Of a stretch of DNA of 64,000 nt, positions 37,001 to 46,206 are shown one piece after another. A model generated the notes under the pieces. That model was not told the DNA's origin. It did not search any database and saw only the letters and a program-made list of their open reading frames with translations. Location of the stretch: contig CM106586.1 in assembly GCA_048013815.1 (NCBI GenBank), forward strand, positions 10,044,001 through 10,108,000, in the 5' to 3' direction. Source of the DNA: Setoptus koraiensis (Eukaryota; Arthropoda). The translations under genes were made by a program, and so were the position numbers. The first letter of the stretch is position 1. Each line of letters starts with the position of its first letter.

Positions 37001-37873
37001 AGCACAGGTGCGCAGCCCTGTTCGATGAAGCCTTGAGCACTCATTGCTGAGACGAATCCATTTGACATTCGATGCTGGATTGGTTATCTGAGTGATTGAA
37101 ATCGATTAAAACAAGATCGGCAATAAATAGAAAGCAACTAGCGCGTCCGTGACTGTATTTTGATTAATTGGCGTCGCTCAATTAATGTTTTGGATGGTCT
37201 TGAATTTTTGCAACTGAGTCATTTGCGAAAATTGTGACGTTGCTGCTCGTTCGCCACAAATGACTCGTCTGGTTACATGAAATGCACGTTGAATCTCTCT
37301 ATACACTGTATACTGTGCGTGAAATGCATCGTCGACGAGTATCATGCATAAATGAACAAAATGGATCCCCTGACTCTCCGTAGTGTGGGCCCATGGAACG
37401 ATTCCCACTATGGAGCCGCATTGGGCCACCTAACAAGCCAAATCGGCTCAAACTGGCGCGAACTGGCGATTGTTGGCTACATTAACTGTTGGCTACATTA
37501 ACTGTAGGCTGTGTTTGGTGGACTTACCTTGCAGTGGCGCAAATGTGCTCGCGTCCGGCGTTGACGTTGATTGTTGCGGCTGCTGCTGCTGATTGGTGCT
37601 CGATGGGCGATGATAATTGATTGTGGACGATTCGCTGAATGCTGTCGCCTGATCAGCTGGTGCTGTTGTTGCTGTTGCTGCTGTCGTTGTCGTCGTTGTT
37701 GGTGACACGCTGGTGGTGGTTGGTGACATGCCGTTGGTGGTTGGTGAGTGGTGTGAGGAACAAGTGACCCATCTTGGCTGCATGTTGATATGCGAACTGA
37801 GTGCGACCAGCAACAACAGGCCCGCGCTGGCCAGAGCTGCCGATCTGGATGCTGTTCTCTTGTTGGCGGCCAT
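2922..37873 (-). CDS. Giant secreted low-complexity protein with one C-terminal CBM14 chitin-binding domain (4 exons)
   Basis: Exons are 37873-37528, 22354-20535, 7152-4318 and 4058-2922. The joined length is 6138 nt (2046 codons with stop). The introns are GT-AG with phases 1, 0 and 0, each matching on both sides. The protein starts with a signal peptide (hydrophobic core ASAGLLLLVALSS). It then runs about 1,900 residues of Gln/Ser/Thr/Asn/Pro-rich, mucin-like sequence with scattered basic clusters. It ends with one six-cysteine peritrophin-A/CBM14 domain (about residues 1980-2040; Cys in FEC, TGC, HLC, FLC, RIC and IKC). The family binds chitin. Single-domain members (CPAP1-type, Mind-the-gap-like) act in cuticle or extracellular matrix, so a role in cuticle or apical matrix is inferred. 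I do not recognise a specific orthologue. Splice sites were read by eye. Extra 5' non-coding exons are possible. Confidence 0.8.
4059..4317 (-). other. Intron 3 of the giant CBM14 gene (259 bp)
   Basis: The donor is GTAAGTATC, and the acceptor follows a long CAA/CAC repeat that would otherwise read as poly-Gln/His. An in-frame TAA lies inside it, so it cannot be retained as coding sequence. Confidence 0.7.
4318..7152 (-). CDS. Exon 3 of the giant CBM14 gene: Ser/Thr-rich region with basic clusters
   Basis: 945 codons in one open frame. The acceptor is CTATTTTTAG|AATGCA and the donor is AAAGAC|GTAAGTATC. The content is low-complexity Thr/Ser/Gln/Asn/Ala sequence with basic clusters such as KKHRKHKK, ATKRKRYH and RLRRKH that could be proprotein-processing sites (inference). 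Without splicing the frame ends 25 codons past the donor. Confidence 0.8.
8742..8802. repeat. 11-bp tandem array bracketed by an 11-bp inverted repeat
   Basis: About four copies of an ATGATATGACT-like unit are flanked by ACTCCCATCAT on the left and its exact reverse complement on the right. Confidence 0.8.
9399..9467. repeat. 16-bp tandem repeat, four copies
   Basis: The unit is CTGATAAACTGAACCT. Four nearly identical copies are followed by a partial one. Confidence 0.9.
10110..10173. repeat. 14-bp tandem repeat, about 4.6 copies
   Basis: The unit is GAGCCTTGTAGCCC. The copies are identical, which suggests recent expansion. Confidence 0.9.
10644..10747. repeat. 19-bp tandem repeat, about five copies
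   Basis: The unit is GATTTGCTTTCGAAACGAC. The central copies are identical and the outer copies have diverged. Confidence 0.9.
11329..11355. repeat. CA dinucleotide microsatellite
   Basis: An (AC)n run. Similar CA/GT runs occur near 11055, 11115, 15641, 19636, 27411, 30940, 31057 and 38839. All lie in introns or the flank, none in coding exons. Confidence 0.85.
11634..11740. repeat. CTG/TTG trinucleotide microsatellite
   Basis: Interrupted CTG and TTG triplets run for about 100 bp. They give spurious Leu-, Gln- and Thr-rich frames on both strands. Confidence 0.85.
12189..12228. repeat. Hairpin, 18-bp stem with one mismatch and a 4-nt loop
   Basis: TGATATAATATCACTGGT and its near-exact reverse complement are separated by AGTG. 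Confidence 0.8.
15670..15705. repeat. Perfect 15-bp inverted repeat, 6-nt loop
   Basis: CAATATCTCAGATAT and its exact reverse complement surround CTGGTA. Confidence 0.85.
16560..16690. repeat. Low-complexity ACAACG/ACACCAACG array
   Basis: About 130 bp of GACAAC/GACACC hexamer-like units. It generates an Asn/Asp-rich spurious frame on the plus strand. Confidence 0.85.
17290..17381. repeat. TG-rich minisatellite
   Basis: Repeats of TGTGTGTCGG and TGTTGTTGTTG-type blocks in alternating order. Confidence 0.75.
17642..17671. repeat. Palindrome of two CAGGTGAG/CTCACCTG motifs
   Basis: CTCACCTGTAC and its perfect complement flank an 8-nt loop. Each arm carries the recurrent E-box/splice-donor-like motif. 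Confidence 0.8.
17886..17956. repeat. 12-bp tandem repeat carrying CTCACCTG, about 5.5 copies
   Basis: The unit is CCTGTCGGCTCA. Read on the minus strand (the gene's sense), several copies present TGAGCCGACAGGTGAGC, a consensus-like splice donor core. Confidence 0.85.
18904..18973. repeat. 16-bp tandem repeat, four copies
   Basis: The unit is CTCACACTGCAATACA, with single-base differences between copies. Confidence 0.9.
19240..19345. repeat. GC-rich GGATCGGCCGTGC array
   Basis: Degenerate units of about 13 bp rich in CGGCCG and GGATC give several overlapping spurious frames. Confidence 0.75.
19731..19763. repeat. Perfect 13-bp inverted repeat, 7-nt loop
   Basis: TTCTCTCAGTTCG pairs with CGAACTGAGAGAA. 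Confidence 0.85.
20011..20058. repeat. 8-bp tandem repeat, six copies
   Basis: The unit is TCTCGGCG. The first four copies are identical and the last two have diverged. Confidence 0.9.
20535..22354 (-). CDS. Exon 2 of the giant CBM14 gene: Gln/Asn/Ser-rich central region
   Basis: It codes for about 607 residues with poly-Gln, Asn/Ser and poly-Thr tracts. The acceptor is GAAGCAG|GCCC, preceded by a T-rich tract. A second AG three bases upstream is also in frame (NAGNAG). The donor is ATTGAG|GTAAGTGAATAG, so unspliced RNA meets a stop four codons past the junction. The phases fit exon 1 (phase 1) and exon 3 (phase 0). High GC content and triplet repeats make several frames open here. The minus frame is preferred because it alone has matching splice sites. 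Confidence 0.72.
23758..23811. repeat. 25-bp near-perfect inverted repeat, 4-nt loop
   Basis: 24 of 25 positions pair around AGCG. It is the longest hairpin found in the window. A few CCGGCC units and a partial extra copy of the arm (CTTCAGTTCGAAATTCAG) lie beside it. Confidence 0.85.
25512..25592. repeat. 13-bp tandem repeat, six copies
   Basis: The unit is TGTCGTCGGTGAC, with GGT/GAC variation at the end of the unit. Confidence 0.9.
26021..26130. repeat. 10-bp tandem array (nine copies) bracketed by an 8-bp inverted repeat
   Basis: The unit is CATTATGCGA, changing to GTGA-containing variants at the right end. GCTCACAT at the left and ATGTGAGC at the right are exact complements. Confidence 0.9.
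28173..28226. repeat. Two-step hairpin built from CACCTG motifs
   Basis: A perfect 15-bp outer stem (ACCTGTGCTCACCTG) and an inner ATTGTG/CACAAT stem enclose a short loop. The total is 54 nt. Confidence 0.8.
31517..31612. repeat. 24-bp tandem repeat, four copies
   Basis: The unit is GACTGCTCGCCGACGACGAC plus AACC. The copies are nearly identical. Confidence 0.9.
37528..37873 (-). CDS. Exon 1 of the giant CBM14 gene: signal peptide exon
   Basis: It codes for residues 1-115. The start ATG at 37873 sits in a favourable context (GCAATGG) and is followed by a Lys/Arg-containing n-region and a 15-residue hydrophobic core. The rest is Thr/Pro/Ser-rich (SPTTTSVSPTTTTTT). The donor is CAAG|GTAAGTC, leaving phase 1. 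The frame stays open upstream to 38230, but no upstream ATG is as well placed, and starting there would bury the hydrophobic segment about 119 residues in. Confidence 0.75.
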
Positions 37874-38230
37874 TGCGAATGGCGCTTGGCCCACAAGCTT
37901 GCTGTTTTTGTTGTTGCTGACAGTGTGTTCGGCTATTCGGCCAATCTTTTTCTTCTTGTGGGCGCACTCACAAATGTGGCCACGCTGGCGAAATATCCGC
38001 TGCAAATCATTATTATCTTTACTGACTTTGACTCTGATTATTTTACACGTATTGTCGCTGGCGATGGCACGGCAAGAGGGCGACAGGTAATTGCTGGGTA
38101 TGCGTTGCTTCATGTTGCTGTGTTGCTCTGCTGGCTTGCTGCTGTTTGGCCTCTTTGGGCCACTCGTTGGCACTGTGTCTTGGGGCCTGTGTGGCTGCTG
38201 CTTCTTGACGAAGATTCTTGAATTGATCAA
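37874..38230 (-). promoter_or_regulatory. 5' leader and promoter-proximal region of the giant CBM14 gene
   Basis: The frame upstream of the chosen ATG stays open but lacks a better start. The region probably holds the 5' untranslated leader. No clear TATA box is visible. Confidence 0.4.
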
Positions 38231-38246
38231 TCGGCGCTGACGATGT

Positions 38247-38341
38247 TAATTAATCAACTATCAATTGATTAACTGCAACTGATTCCACTAATTAATGAAG
38301 TTACTTATTATTAACTAATTAACTCCAACTGACTCTAATTA
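38247..38341. promoter_or_regulatory. Cluster of four TAATTA cores
   Basis: TAATTA occurs at 38247, 38289, 38316 and 38336, about 370-470 bp upstream of the signal-peptide ATG, in an AT-rich island. TAATTA is the classical homeodomain core. Function here is inferred from position only. Confidence 0.5.
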
Positions 38342-38894
38342 ATCACTGAATTGAATGACGAACTATTTTTCAGTCGCTGACCGAGCGTGTGCAATCCTTG
38401 AATCGAACTAACTCTGTTTGTGCGTCTGTCTATCTCGGGCCCATTGTTCCACTGGCCGTGTGACGAGCAATTCGGTAGTAATTCGACTAAACTTGTGCGC
38501 TGCGCTTGCCAACTGCTGACTGCTTGCTGCTCATGGTGCGCGCCTCACATTATGACAATGCGCAAATGTGTGCGTGCGTGCAACAAGCTCTATCTAATCA
38601 GTGCAACAATTGGTGTGTGTGCGTGTGTGTCTCTGCAACAACAAAATGGCGACAAAAATGGCGCCCACTATTGACTCTCTAACTCTTACGGTCTCTTGAG
38701 CTCTCTTGTGTTTTCTTGCTCGCTGTTGCCCAGCTCGATCGATTGGTGCGCGCGCCGCTGTCGAACTTTTTTCTTGCCACGCTGTCTGTATCACTGTGTG
38801 TCGTGCTAACGTTCGCTAACGTTACATGTGCGCAAGTTGTGTGTGTGTGTGTTGTCGTGCCAGCGTGAACCAGGCAAATGAGTGGCTCTGAACC

Positions 38895-39094
38895 AGGCGA
38901 ACAAACCGCTGAGCGAACAAACGGCCAACGAACAAACCGCTAAACGAACAAACGGAGAAACGGCAGCGGAGGGGGAAGCGAGCCATGTTTCCTATTTGTG
39001 CACTATTTGTGCACTGTCTGTGCACCGCTTGTGCAACGTTTGTGCACCGTTTGTGCAACGTTTGTGCGCCGTTTGTGCAACGTTTGTGCAACGG
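38895..39094. repeat. 11-bp tandem array next to an oppositely oriented array
   Basis: Eight copies of GCAACGTTTGT-like units (39000-39087) lie downstream of GAACAAACG-type repeats (38895-38960), which are complementary in their ACAAACG core. Confidence 0.85.
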
Positions 39095-40229
39095 ACGGCG
39101 TCTTGGCGACGCCTCCTTCCCCTTCCTCCAGATGGGCGGCGCATGCGCCCTAGGGCGAGCGATGCAACACACAGCGACCGAAAGCGGACGGCGGCGGCGG
39201 CGGCGAGACAGGCGGGCAAAGTGCGGCAAGGATTGCAGAAAGTTTGCGCCAGTTGCAAGTTGCGCCAGTGTTGGCGAGCTTGTGCAAGCCAAGCCACAGC
39301 GACATCTGTTGGCGAGCGGCCACCAGTGGCGGGCGCCAAACGGTAGCCGGGGTAACGAGCAACAAGTTGCAGTTGCAGCTACAAGTTTTTCACTACTGTG
39401 GCCTACAATTACTCTTTATTTACAAGCGAAAAACTTGTAAATAGAGCAACTTTCACCGTTGCTCTCTCACCTACTGCCAGCAGTTTGCTACTGGCCACAC
39501 GAAACAAACGAGGCGCCATTGGAATGGTCGAGTGCATAAATCCGGTCCGATGTGCGTCCAATCGATTTGTTGTTGCAATAGCGCTGATGACGTTGAGAGC
39601 ATCTCATAATAACGAGCGACTCATGCGTTGTGCGTCTGGCCAATAATTTCATTACTGCCATAATGGCCTCTATTACAGATGGCGTAATTGCCGGACAATG
39701 GTGCCGCTGTGCAGGCTGTGTGGCGCGCACAGGCAAACCGTTGGCCAGTGCCGATAATTAATCAGCTGGAATCGTAACGGAAATGGGAAAGCGAGGCACA
39801 GTCGGCTGCGAATCAAATCTGTGCGACTGGATACGCAAATTTGTTGCGTTGCTGGCCCTCGCTTCTGTGCTGGCGCCAATGCGATACTGCCAACTCGATA
39901 CTGCCAACTCGATAGTATCAACTCGATAGTATCAACTTGATACTATCAAGTTGATATCGCTGCTAATACAGGCTGCATAATGGCGTACAATGGCATGTAA
40001 TGCCAGCGCCAAGCTACCTGTGCTGAGCGATGCCAACAGGTTGCCAACGAGCGACAGCCAGACATGCTGGCAACGGCGCCCGTTGCTGCACAAATGTGTC
40101 ATTGCGTCTTGTTATTGTTTCAGCGAGCTCGTTTCGGCAAGCCACCGGCACCGGCCAGCGAGCGGCCGAGCCGGTGGCCATGTGGCGGAAACAGTCATTG
40201 TTGCGTAATGCGATGCTGGTGGTTCGCCC

Positions 40230-40290
40230 GCTCTCGCCGAGCGAGCGGCTCTCGCCGAACGAGCGGCTCTCGCCGAACGGACGGCTCGCG
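40230..40290. repeat. 18-bp tandem repeat, three copies
   Basis: The unit is GCTCTCGCCGAACGAGCG. Confidence 0.85.
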
Positions 40291-41038
40291 AGAGCGAATG
40301 CCAACGAGGGCCGGCGCAGACGAAATGATTGATTTCGGCTTGGCAGTGCGACGGACAAAAATAGAGGGAGTGCAAACGACGAGCATATCTGCTCACAATG
40401 GCCCGCGATACTGGCTCACAATGGCCGGCGATATCTGCTCGTCACAACGGTCGGCTCGGCGATAATGTTATGTAATGTTATACAATATTGATCATGCTCA
40501 TTGGGTCGGCCGCAATGCCGGCTGCCGATGGTGGCCCGAGCGGCGACGCCGCCACAACAATGCAGGCACAACTGTAATCGGTCATTGCACTTGAGGGACT
40601 GGCGGCCGGCCAGCCCGGTGGCCGGCAATTCTGGCGGCCACCGGCCAACAGGTAGCGAGGGTGTAATTTGGGCGAGTTCTTACAGTGTCGGCAAACTTGA
40701 ATGTTTGCACACAAATTCAATCATCTGGTGAGAGTCATTAGTTTGCTAATGGCAGCCATAATGCAATAATGCATAATGGGCACTCATTATTTCGTATCGC
40801 CTCGCTGTGTCGCGCTCGCCGTGTCGCGCTCGCTTGTCTGGCGCTCGCTTCGCTGGCGCCGATGAAACCAAATGCGCACCAATATTGAGTCGAATATTGA
40901 TTTTGTTGATATTGCGCGATATTAAATGATCGCGCAACCTTCATCGCCGATTAACAGCCGAGTGCATCGATCGCACAGAGACACTTGTTGCGCTCGCAGC
41001 GCCGAGCTCTGACAGACGGCCAAACAAGCCGCACGCAC

Positions 41039-41115
41039 AATTGGTTAGTCACAATTTGCGTCCGCGCAATTGGTTAGTCACAATTTGCGTCCGCGCAATT
41101 GGTTAGTCACAATTG
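41039..41115. repeat. 29-bp tandem repeat, about 2.6 copies
   Basis: Each unit begins CAATTGGTTAGTCACAATTT and ends GCGTCCGCG. The complete copies are identical. Confidence 0.9.
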
Positions 41116-41468
41116 AGCGAGAGCGCAAATCAAGTAAACAAACGGGTTTAAATAAACAACGAGCCGAGAACAATAAATCATGTGTCAATTAGTGCTCGCT
41201 CTCGTGTCGCTGTTGTCGCTGCTGTCATGTTGTTAGGGCGATCGCTCGAAGCAACAACAATGACAACGACACCGGCTACAATTATCGCGCCGTTGTCAGC
41301 TCGTCGTGGCCATCACGACCAACTGGCCCGCTGTGTGCGCGCGCGACCGCCCCTTGACACGTTTACGATTGCTACTCCACTTTGTTTGCCCAGTGCCCAT
41401 GCAAGGCTCGCTTGCGCGGCCCGCCGCCGGCAGTCGAGTCAATAATTCGTCTGATTACATTGCGACTC

Positions 41469-41543
41469 ATTGCGCATATTGCGTCTATCGCGCATATCGC
41501 GCATGTCGCGCATGAATCGCGTATGTCGCGTATGTCGCGTATG
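41469..41543. repeat. 9-bp tandem repeat, about eight copies
   Basis: The units are ATCGCGCAT and GTCGCGTAT variants. Confidence 0.85.
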
Positions 41544-43180
41544 ACGGCGCTAAATTATTAATTATTCCAATGCGAGCACGCAATTGGAATAAACTGGACT
41601 GAGCGCGCTGCACGTACCGCCAAACGTGCTGCCGTGAGTGACAAACTGGCTGGTGGTCGCGCGCGCCTCTCACCTGGAGTCGCATTCTTGTTCGGTGTCC
41701 CATTCGCAATTGTCAATGACACTCGCTCGTTGTGTGACAAGCGCTCATTGTGCCAACACACATATGCAAATATGAGCAGTCATATTTCAATTTGCATGCG
41801 AGTTGCAGCGCCAAAACAATGGCCCAACAAGCGGCCACAACGACGAGCGGGCGGACAAGACAATCTAATTGACAGTTCTCGACATCGAGCGTCTGATTGA
41901 CGTCTTGCTCACAAGTTGTGAGTCACAAGTTGCGACTCGCAACTTGCGAGTGAGACCGCGCAACTTGCGAGTGAGACCGCGCAACGGCCCACAATTGCGT
42001 CTGTGTCCATTTGCGACGCTCGCGACACTTGCGACAGCTGACGGGCGTCGCAGCCCCGTCTGGCTCGCTCAACTTGAGCGGCTCGAGCAAGTTCGATCGC
42101 CTTGGCATAACTCGCGAGTGACAAAACTTTTGTCACAAAAGCACAAAAATGATAATGCCAAACCGTTGCTGGCTTGCGCGGCGCCATGTGGCGGTTGGTG
42201 GTTGCTGTTGTCGTTGTTGGTTGTGCGACAAGAAACAAAGGATGTTGCGCTGGCTGGCTGTTGTGAGTCACATGGCCAACGAGTGCCGCGCACTCTCGAA
42301 TTTGTCAAGCTCGCCGAGGCCGACGCAGCTAGACACTTGTTGCGGCAACGGGCCGTTGTTGGCGACAAGAGTCGCTCGACAAGCTTGTGCGGCGTGCGCC
42401 TATGCCAGTCTGGGCCAACCTGCCAAATCGATAACGGTCGACGATGAATCGGCGTCATGTGCTGGCCCGACGACCCGCCAGACGGGCCACATAATTCCAT
42501 ACTGTTCGACCGGGACGCCGAGATCATTTTTCGTTTTTTGTCACCGATCCAGCCAAAATGAGCGCTCGTTTTGGCCGCTCATCTCGATCGCTCACAGTCT
42601 GCGAGTCACAGTCTGCGAGTCACAGGCGACGAAACTTGTCGGTTTAGTCGCTTATGAGTGGCTGCAAATCGAGCCCAATTGCGAATGGTGGTCGCGCACA
42701 AGCCGGCAAGCGTCGCCAACGATGCTCTCGGCGCGCCCGGAACAGGGAAATGGCAAATTGGCGCTCATCTGCGGGTCGCACGCTCACGCAGCGCCCATCG
42801 AGCGCCTACCTGGCCACTGTGAGCGCCTACCCGGCAACCCGATAGTATCGACTCGACAGTATCGACTCGATAGTATCGAGCGACTGACGAGCAACAGGCG
42901 AGCGCTGCAACGAGTGCCCAGGTATCGGCATTAGGCTTGCTGTTGCCCGTTGTGTTACTTCCTCGCGAAATTTCGCCCGCTGAGTCGCCGATCGCGGCCT
43001 CTGTGTGCAAAGGAATAATACGATACATCCAATTGTGTGTTCCATGCGATTCGATGGCGGTCCCACTGGCAAGCGATTGGCTGTTTGGCGCCTGCCCATG
43101 CTAAACGCGCCAAATAATGACATACCTGGCGACAGTAATCGCCTGTCCCACGTTCAGCGTCTTGGCACACGTCGTCGTCG

Positions 43181-43322
43181 CAAGTGCCGGCGAATGTCGG
43201 CAAGTGCCGGCGAATGTCGGCAAATATCGGCGAATATTATCGAATATTGGCGAGCACTGGCGAGCATTGGCGAATATCGGAAAATATCGGCGAGTATCGG
43301 CAAATATCCGCGAGTATCCGCC
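43181..43322. repeat. 10-bp tandem array, 14 copies
   Basis: Degenerate ATCGGCGAAT/GTCGGCAAGT units keep exact 10-bp spacing over 140 bp. All three plus frames stay open through it, giving misleading Ser/Ala/Gly-rich peptides. Confidence 0.9.
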
Positions 43323-43520
43323 AACGCGAACTCGTCACAAATTGGCCACTCTCACACACTGGGCCGAACGGCACTGGCGTGCCGGGCCTGGCCAGCGAAA
43401 GTGTGTCATTATCAGCGTCATGCCCGCAGCGCCGCCACTCGGGCCGGCCGCGACAACAGGTGCCAGGCTTGCCGGTTGTTGCGTCCGCGCCGTTCGTTAC
43501 CTGTGCTTTGTTGTGCGCGC

Positions 43521-43572
43521 TTCCTCTTGCCAGCTCTTGCCAGCTCTTGCCAGCTCTTGCCAGCTCTAGCCA
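43521..43572. repeat. 10-bp tandem repeat, five copies
   Basis: The unit is CAGCTCTTGC. Confidence 0.9.
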
Positions 43573-44100
43573 GTTGGCCATACCCGACCAACTAGTAAGT
43601 TAACTGGCAAGCTAACCGGCGAGTCAACTGGTGAGCTACTGTGGGGCGCCCCATACCTCTCATTATGAGAGTCTCGTGCGCTGTGTGGCTCACTGTGGAC
43701 GCACACTGATCGGACGGGGCTCGCACGGTTGCGTGGCTCGCCGTAGGTCGCGCAAAAAACAAAATGAAAAAATAAAGATCTACGTTCGTAACAATGAGAC
43801 GCAATGTGAACTTCATTAGCCCGATTGGTGGTTGCAGTGTGCCGGCGATGGTCGGCCGTCATTGTCAAGTTGTCGCTGGCAAGCAGGATGTTGCCGTTGT
43901 CCGCTTGACATTGCAGTCGGCCTGTCACATGGCTCGCTGCTGAACATGTCGCTATTGAATATTTCGGCGCCTGTCGCTTGCCGTCGGTCGATTTGAATCA
44001 ACTGACAGCTGCCGACAATTGTCTTGGCTGGCATCTCAAATTGGCTAATTAATTTCCATCTGCAGTGAGTTATGACTCGTTGGCCAGCGGCCATCGACAG

Positions 44101-44182
44101 AATGGCCGCTGACAAGAGCCGCGAGAATGGCCGCTGACAAGAGTCGCGAGAGCGGCCGCTGAGAAGAGTCGCGAGAGCGGCC
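44101..44182. repeat. 25-bp tandem repeat, three copies
   Basis: Each unit begins AATGGCCGCTGACAAGAG and ends CCGCGAG. Confidence 0.9.
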
Positions 44183-45465
44183 AGAGCAAGTGGCCAGAAT
44201 GGCGAAAGCGAGCTCGCGAGACACGGCGAGCGCTTTGTGTGTGCCCACTTCCTTGTGTCAGATATCTGGCTTATCAGAATTGGTCCACTTATTGTTGTCA
44301 TACTGAGCCGCCGCATTTGTTACTCGCCAGCTAACGAGCGCTCTCACGATGCGGCGCTGACGACGGCGCTGATAACGGCCCGCCGGCCACCTTGCCAGCG
44401 CCGCCATCATTGAGATGCTAATTATGAGAACTAAGCGACGCGCTGACACGATCATAATGGCAATTAAATGTTGCGGCATTATATCAAATCCGGAGGGGGC
44501 TTAATGAGAATCGGCTACAATGCGCCTGTCCGTTCTCTTTGTTTCTCGGCTGTCCAATGCATGTCGGTCCCACGCCGGCCCATGCCCGCATCTCTCGGTC
44601 GACCAGCAGCCAGCAGCCACCAGCGGCCACCGGCAGTCCGGCCGGCATCGCATAACCGCAAATTACATCATATTAGGTCGTAGCACATCGTAGCGTCACT
44701 CACAGACTGTGAGTCACAGTGCAGGGTCTCTGAATGTGAGACTCTCAGATGGACAGATCGCATCGCGGGACGGGGTTAGCGGCGTGCGACAGCGTCGCGC
44801 TCTTGTTGCGTTGTTGGTGCGTTAGATAACAATATTGTTTGTTGTACTCGCTGTTGTGCTCTCTCTGTCCGGCCGACCGGACAGGGAGAGCGCAGACAGC
44901 AGAGAGACGGGCTAGCGGACCGGAGGGCCGGCCGATGAGGCGGGCTGATCTTGAATATTGCGCAACGCTGGCCAGACGGCAGCATTTTGCCGTTCGTCAG
45001 TGTGCCCGCAACGCGAACTGGCCAATGCGAGCCGGCAGACGAGCCAGCCCGACAGTAACTGTCCGCTCGCAGGCCACTTCTGGTCGGCGCTGGCCGCTGG
45101 TCGGCGCTGGCCGTTAGTGGGCTTCGGCCCGCTGTCAGCCCACACTCTTGTGGCCGGCTAAACGGCGTTGTGACTAAACGGAAAGCTCTTGTCGCCCAAT
45201 TACTCTCACTTCTACATTGTGTATTGTCTCGCTGATGATGCAAACGCACTAACGTATTGCGTAATACGTGAGCGTGGCGAATGGTTTGTTGAATGCAAAG
45301 TAACGTTAAATGCTGAAAGTTAAATGTTGGACGTTAAATGTGCGCTGAAGCCGATGCCAGCACAACAATGACATGTCAAGAAATATCGCATCCTGCCGCA
45401 TGGAATCGTATCGAATCGCATCACACACTCTTACACTGTGTAAGTTGCACACTCTGGCACACTCT

Positions 45466-45505
45466 GACACTCTATGACACTCTATGACACTCTATGACAC
45501 TGTCA
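45466..45505. repeat. 10-bp tandem repeat, four copies
   Basis: The unit is GACACTCTAT. Confidence 0.85.
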
Positions 45506-46206
45506 CCGGTCGGTGTGTGTTCGGTGTTCGGTGTTCGTATTCCAACAGTGTGTGTGTCGCTGACGCAACACACACCTGTTATGATATGGAAGAGAAATCA
45601 TGCGCTAACACACCGACTGACTGACTCACAAACTGGTCTGCACTATAGCGAGTCGATGATATCAACTATAGGTCACGCGAACGCTCGGCTTCCTTGATCG
45701 GCTGTTGGGACATTGCCGCTGCAACTGCCGGCTCACACACAGTTATCATTTATGTTGATACAAACACTTGCCAATCGGTCTGGTGCGCCGTTCACAATGT
45801 GCCTAGCTAGACACACAAAAACAATAACAACCGACTCACTGTCATTCGAAATCAATTTGCTCGTCCTCTTCCTCTTGCTCCTCATCACTGCCACTCACCT
45901 ATGCTACAGTATCACCGTAGCAGTATGTTACCTGAGACTGTTGCGCAACTGGCGTTGTTTGTCGCCGCCCTAACGGTGCGCACCGTTATGCATCTAAACA
46001 CTAAACTAAATTGCCGCCACCGTGATACACTGGCGTCGGTCACGACGATGCTCGCTTGACACATTTGCATGTATTTAGCGCGGCCACTCGAGCACTGTTG
46101 TTTATACGTTGAGCCATGACAGTACAAACAAATCACTCATTTGTTTATATTGTCTCAATGGTCACCGCGGCTCTATTACTCGCAAGCTGCCAGTCACCGG
46201 TGCCCG

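Larger units (their letters stand above)
22355..37527 (-). other. Intron 1 of the giant CBM14 gene (15.2 kb)
   Basis: It is bounded by CAAG|GTAAGTC and GAAGCAG|GCCC. No gene or transposon was recognised. It is GC-rich and array-rich in the part nearest exon 2 (22-32 kb) and more AT-rich from 32 to 37 kb, where little structure is visible. It holds the longest hairpin of the window (23758-23811) and the 10-bp array at 26026-26115. Confidence 0.7.

Noticed and set aside
7153-37527. Reverse transcriptase, integrase or transposase genes inside the long introns
   Set aside because: I looked for their hallmark motifs in the open frames of both introns and found none. Heavily decayed elements cannot be excluded without a library search.
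41039-41115. 29-bp repeats as a CRISPR or transposon end
   Set aside because: The copies are directly adjacent without unique spacers and end inside a partial copy. It is a simple tandem duplication.
43005-43603. Three overlapping plus frames with repeated Ser/Ala/Gly/Tyr peptides
   Set aside because: All arise from one 10-bp DNA array read in three frames, not from a repeat protein.
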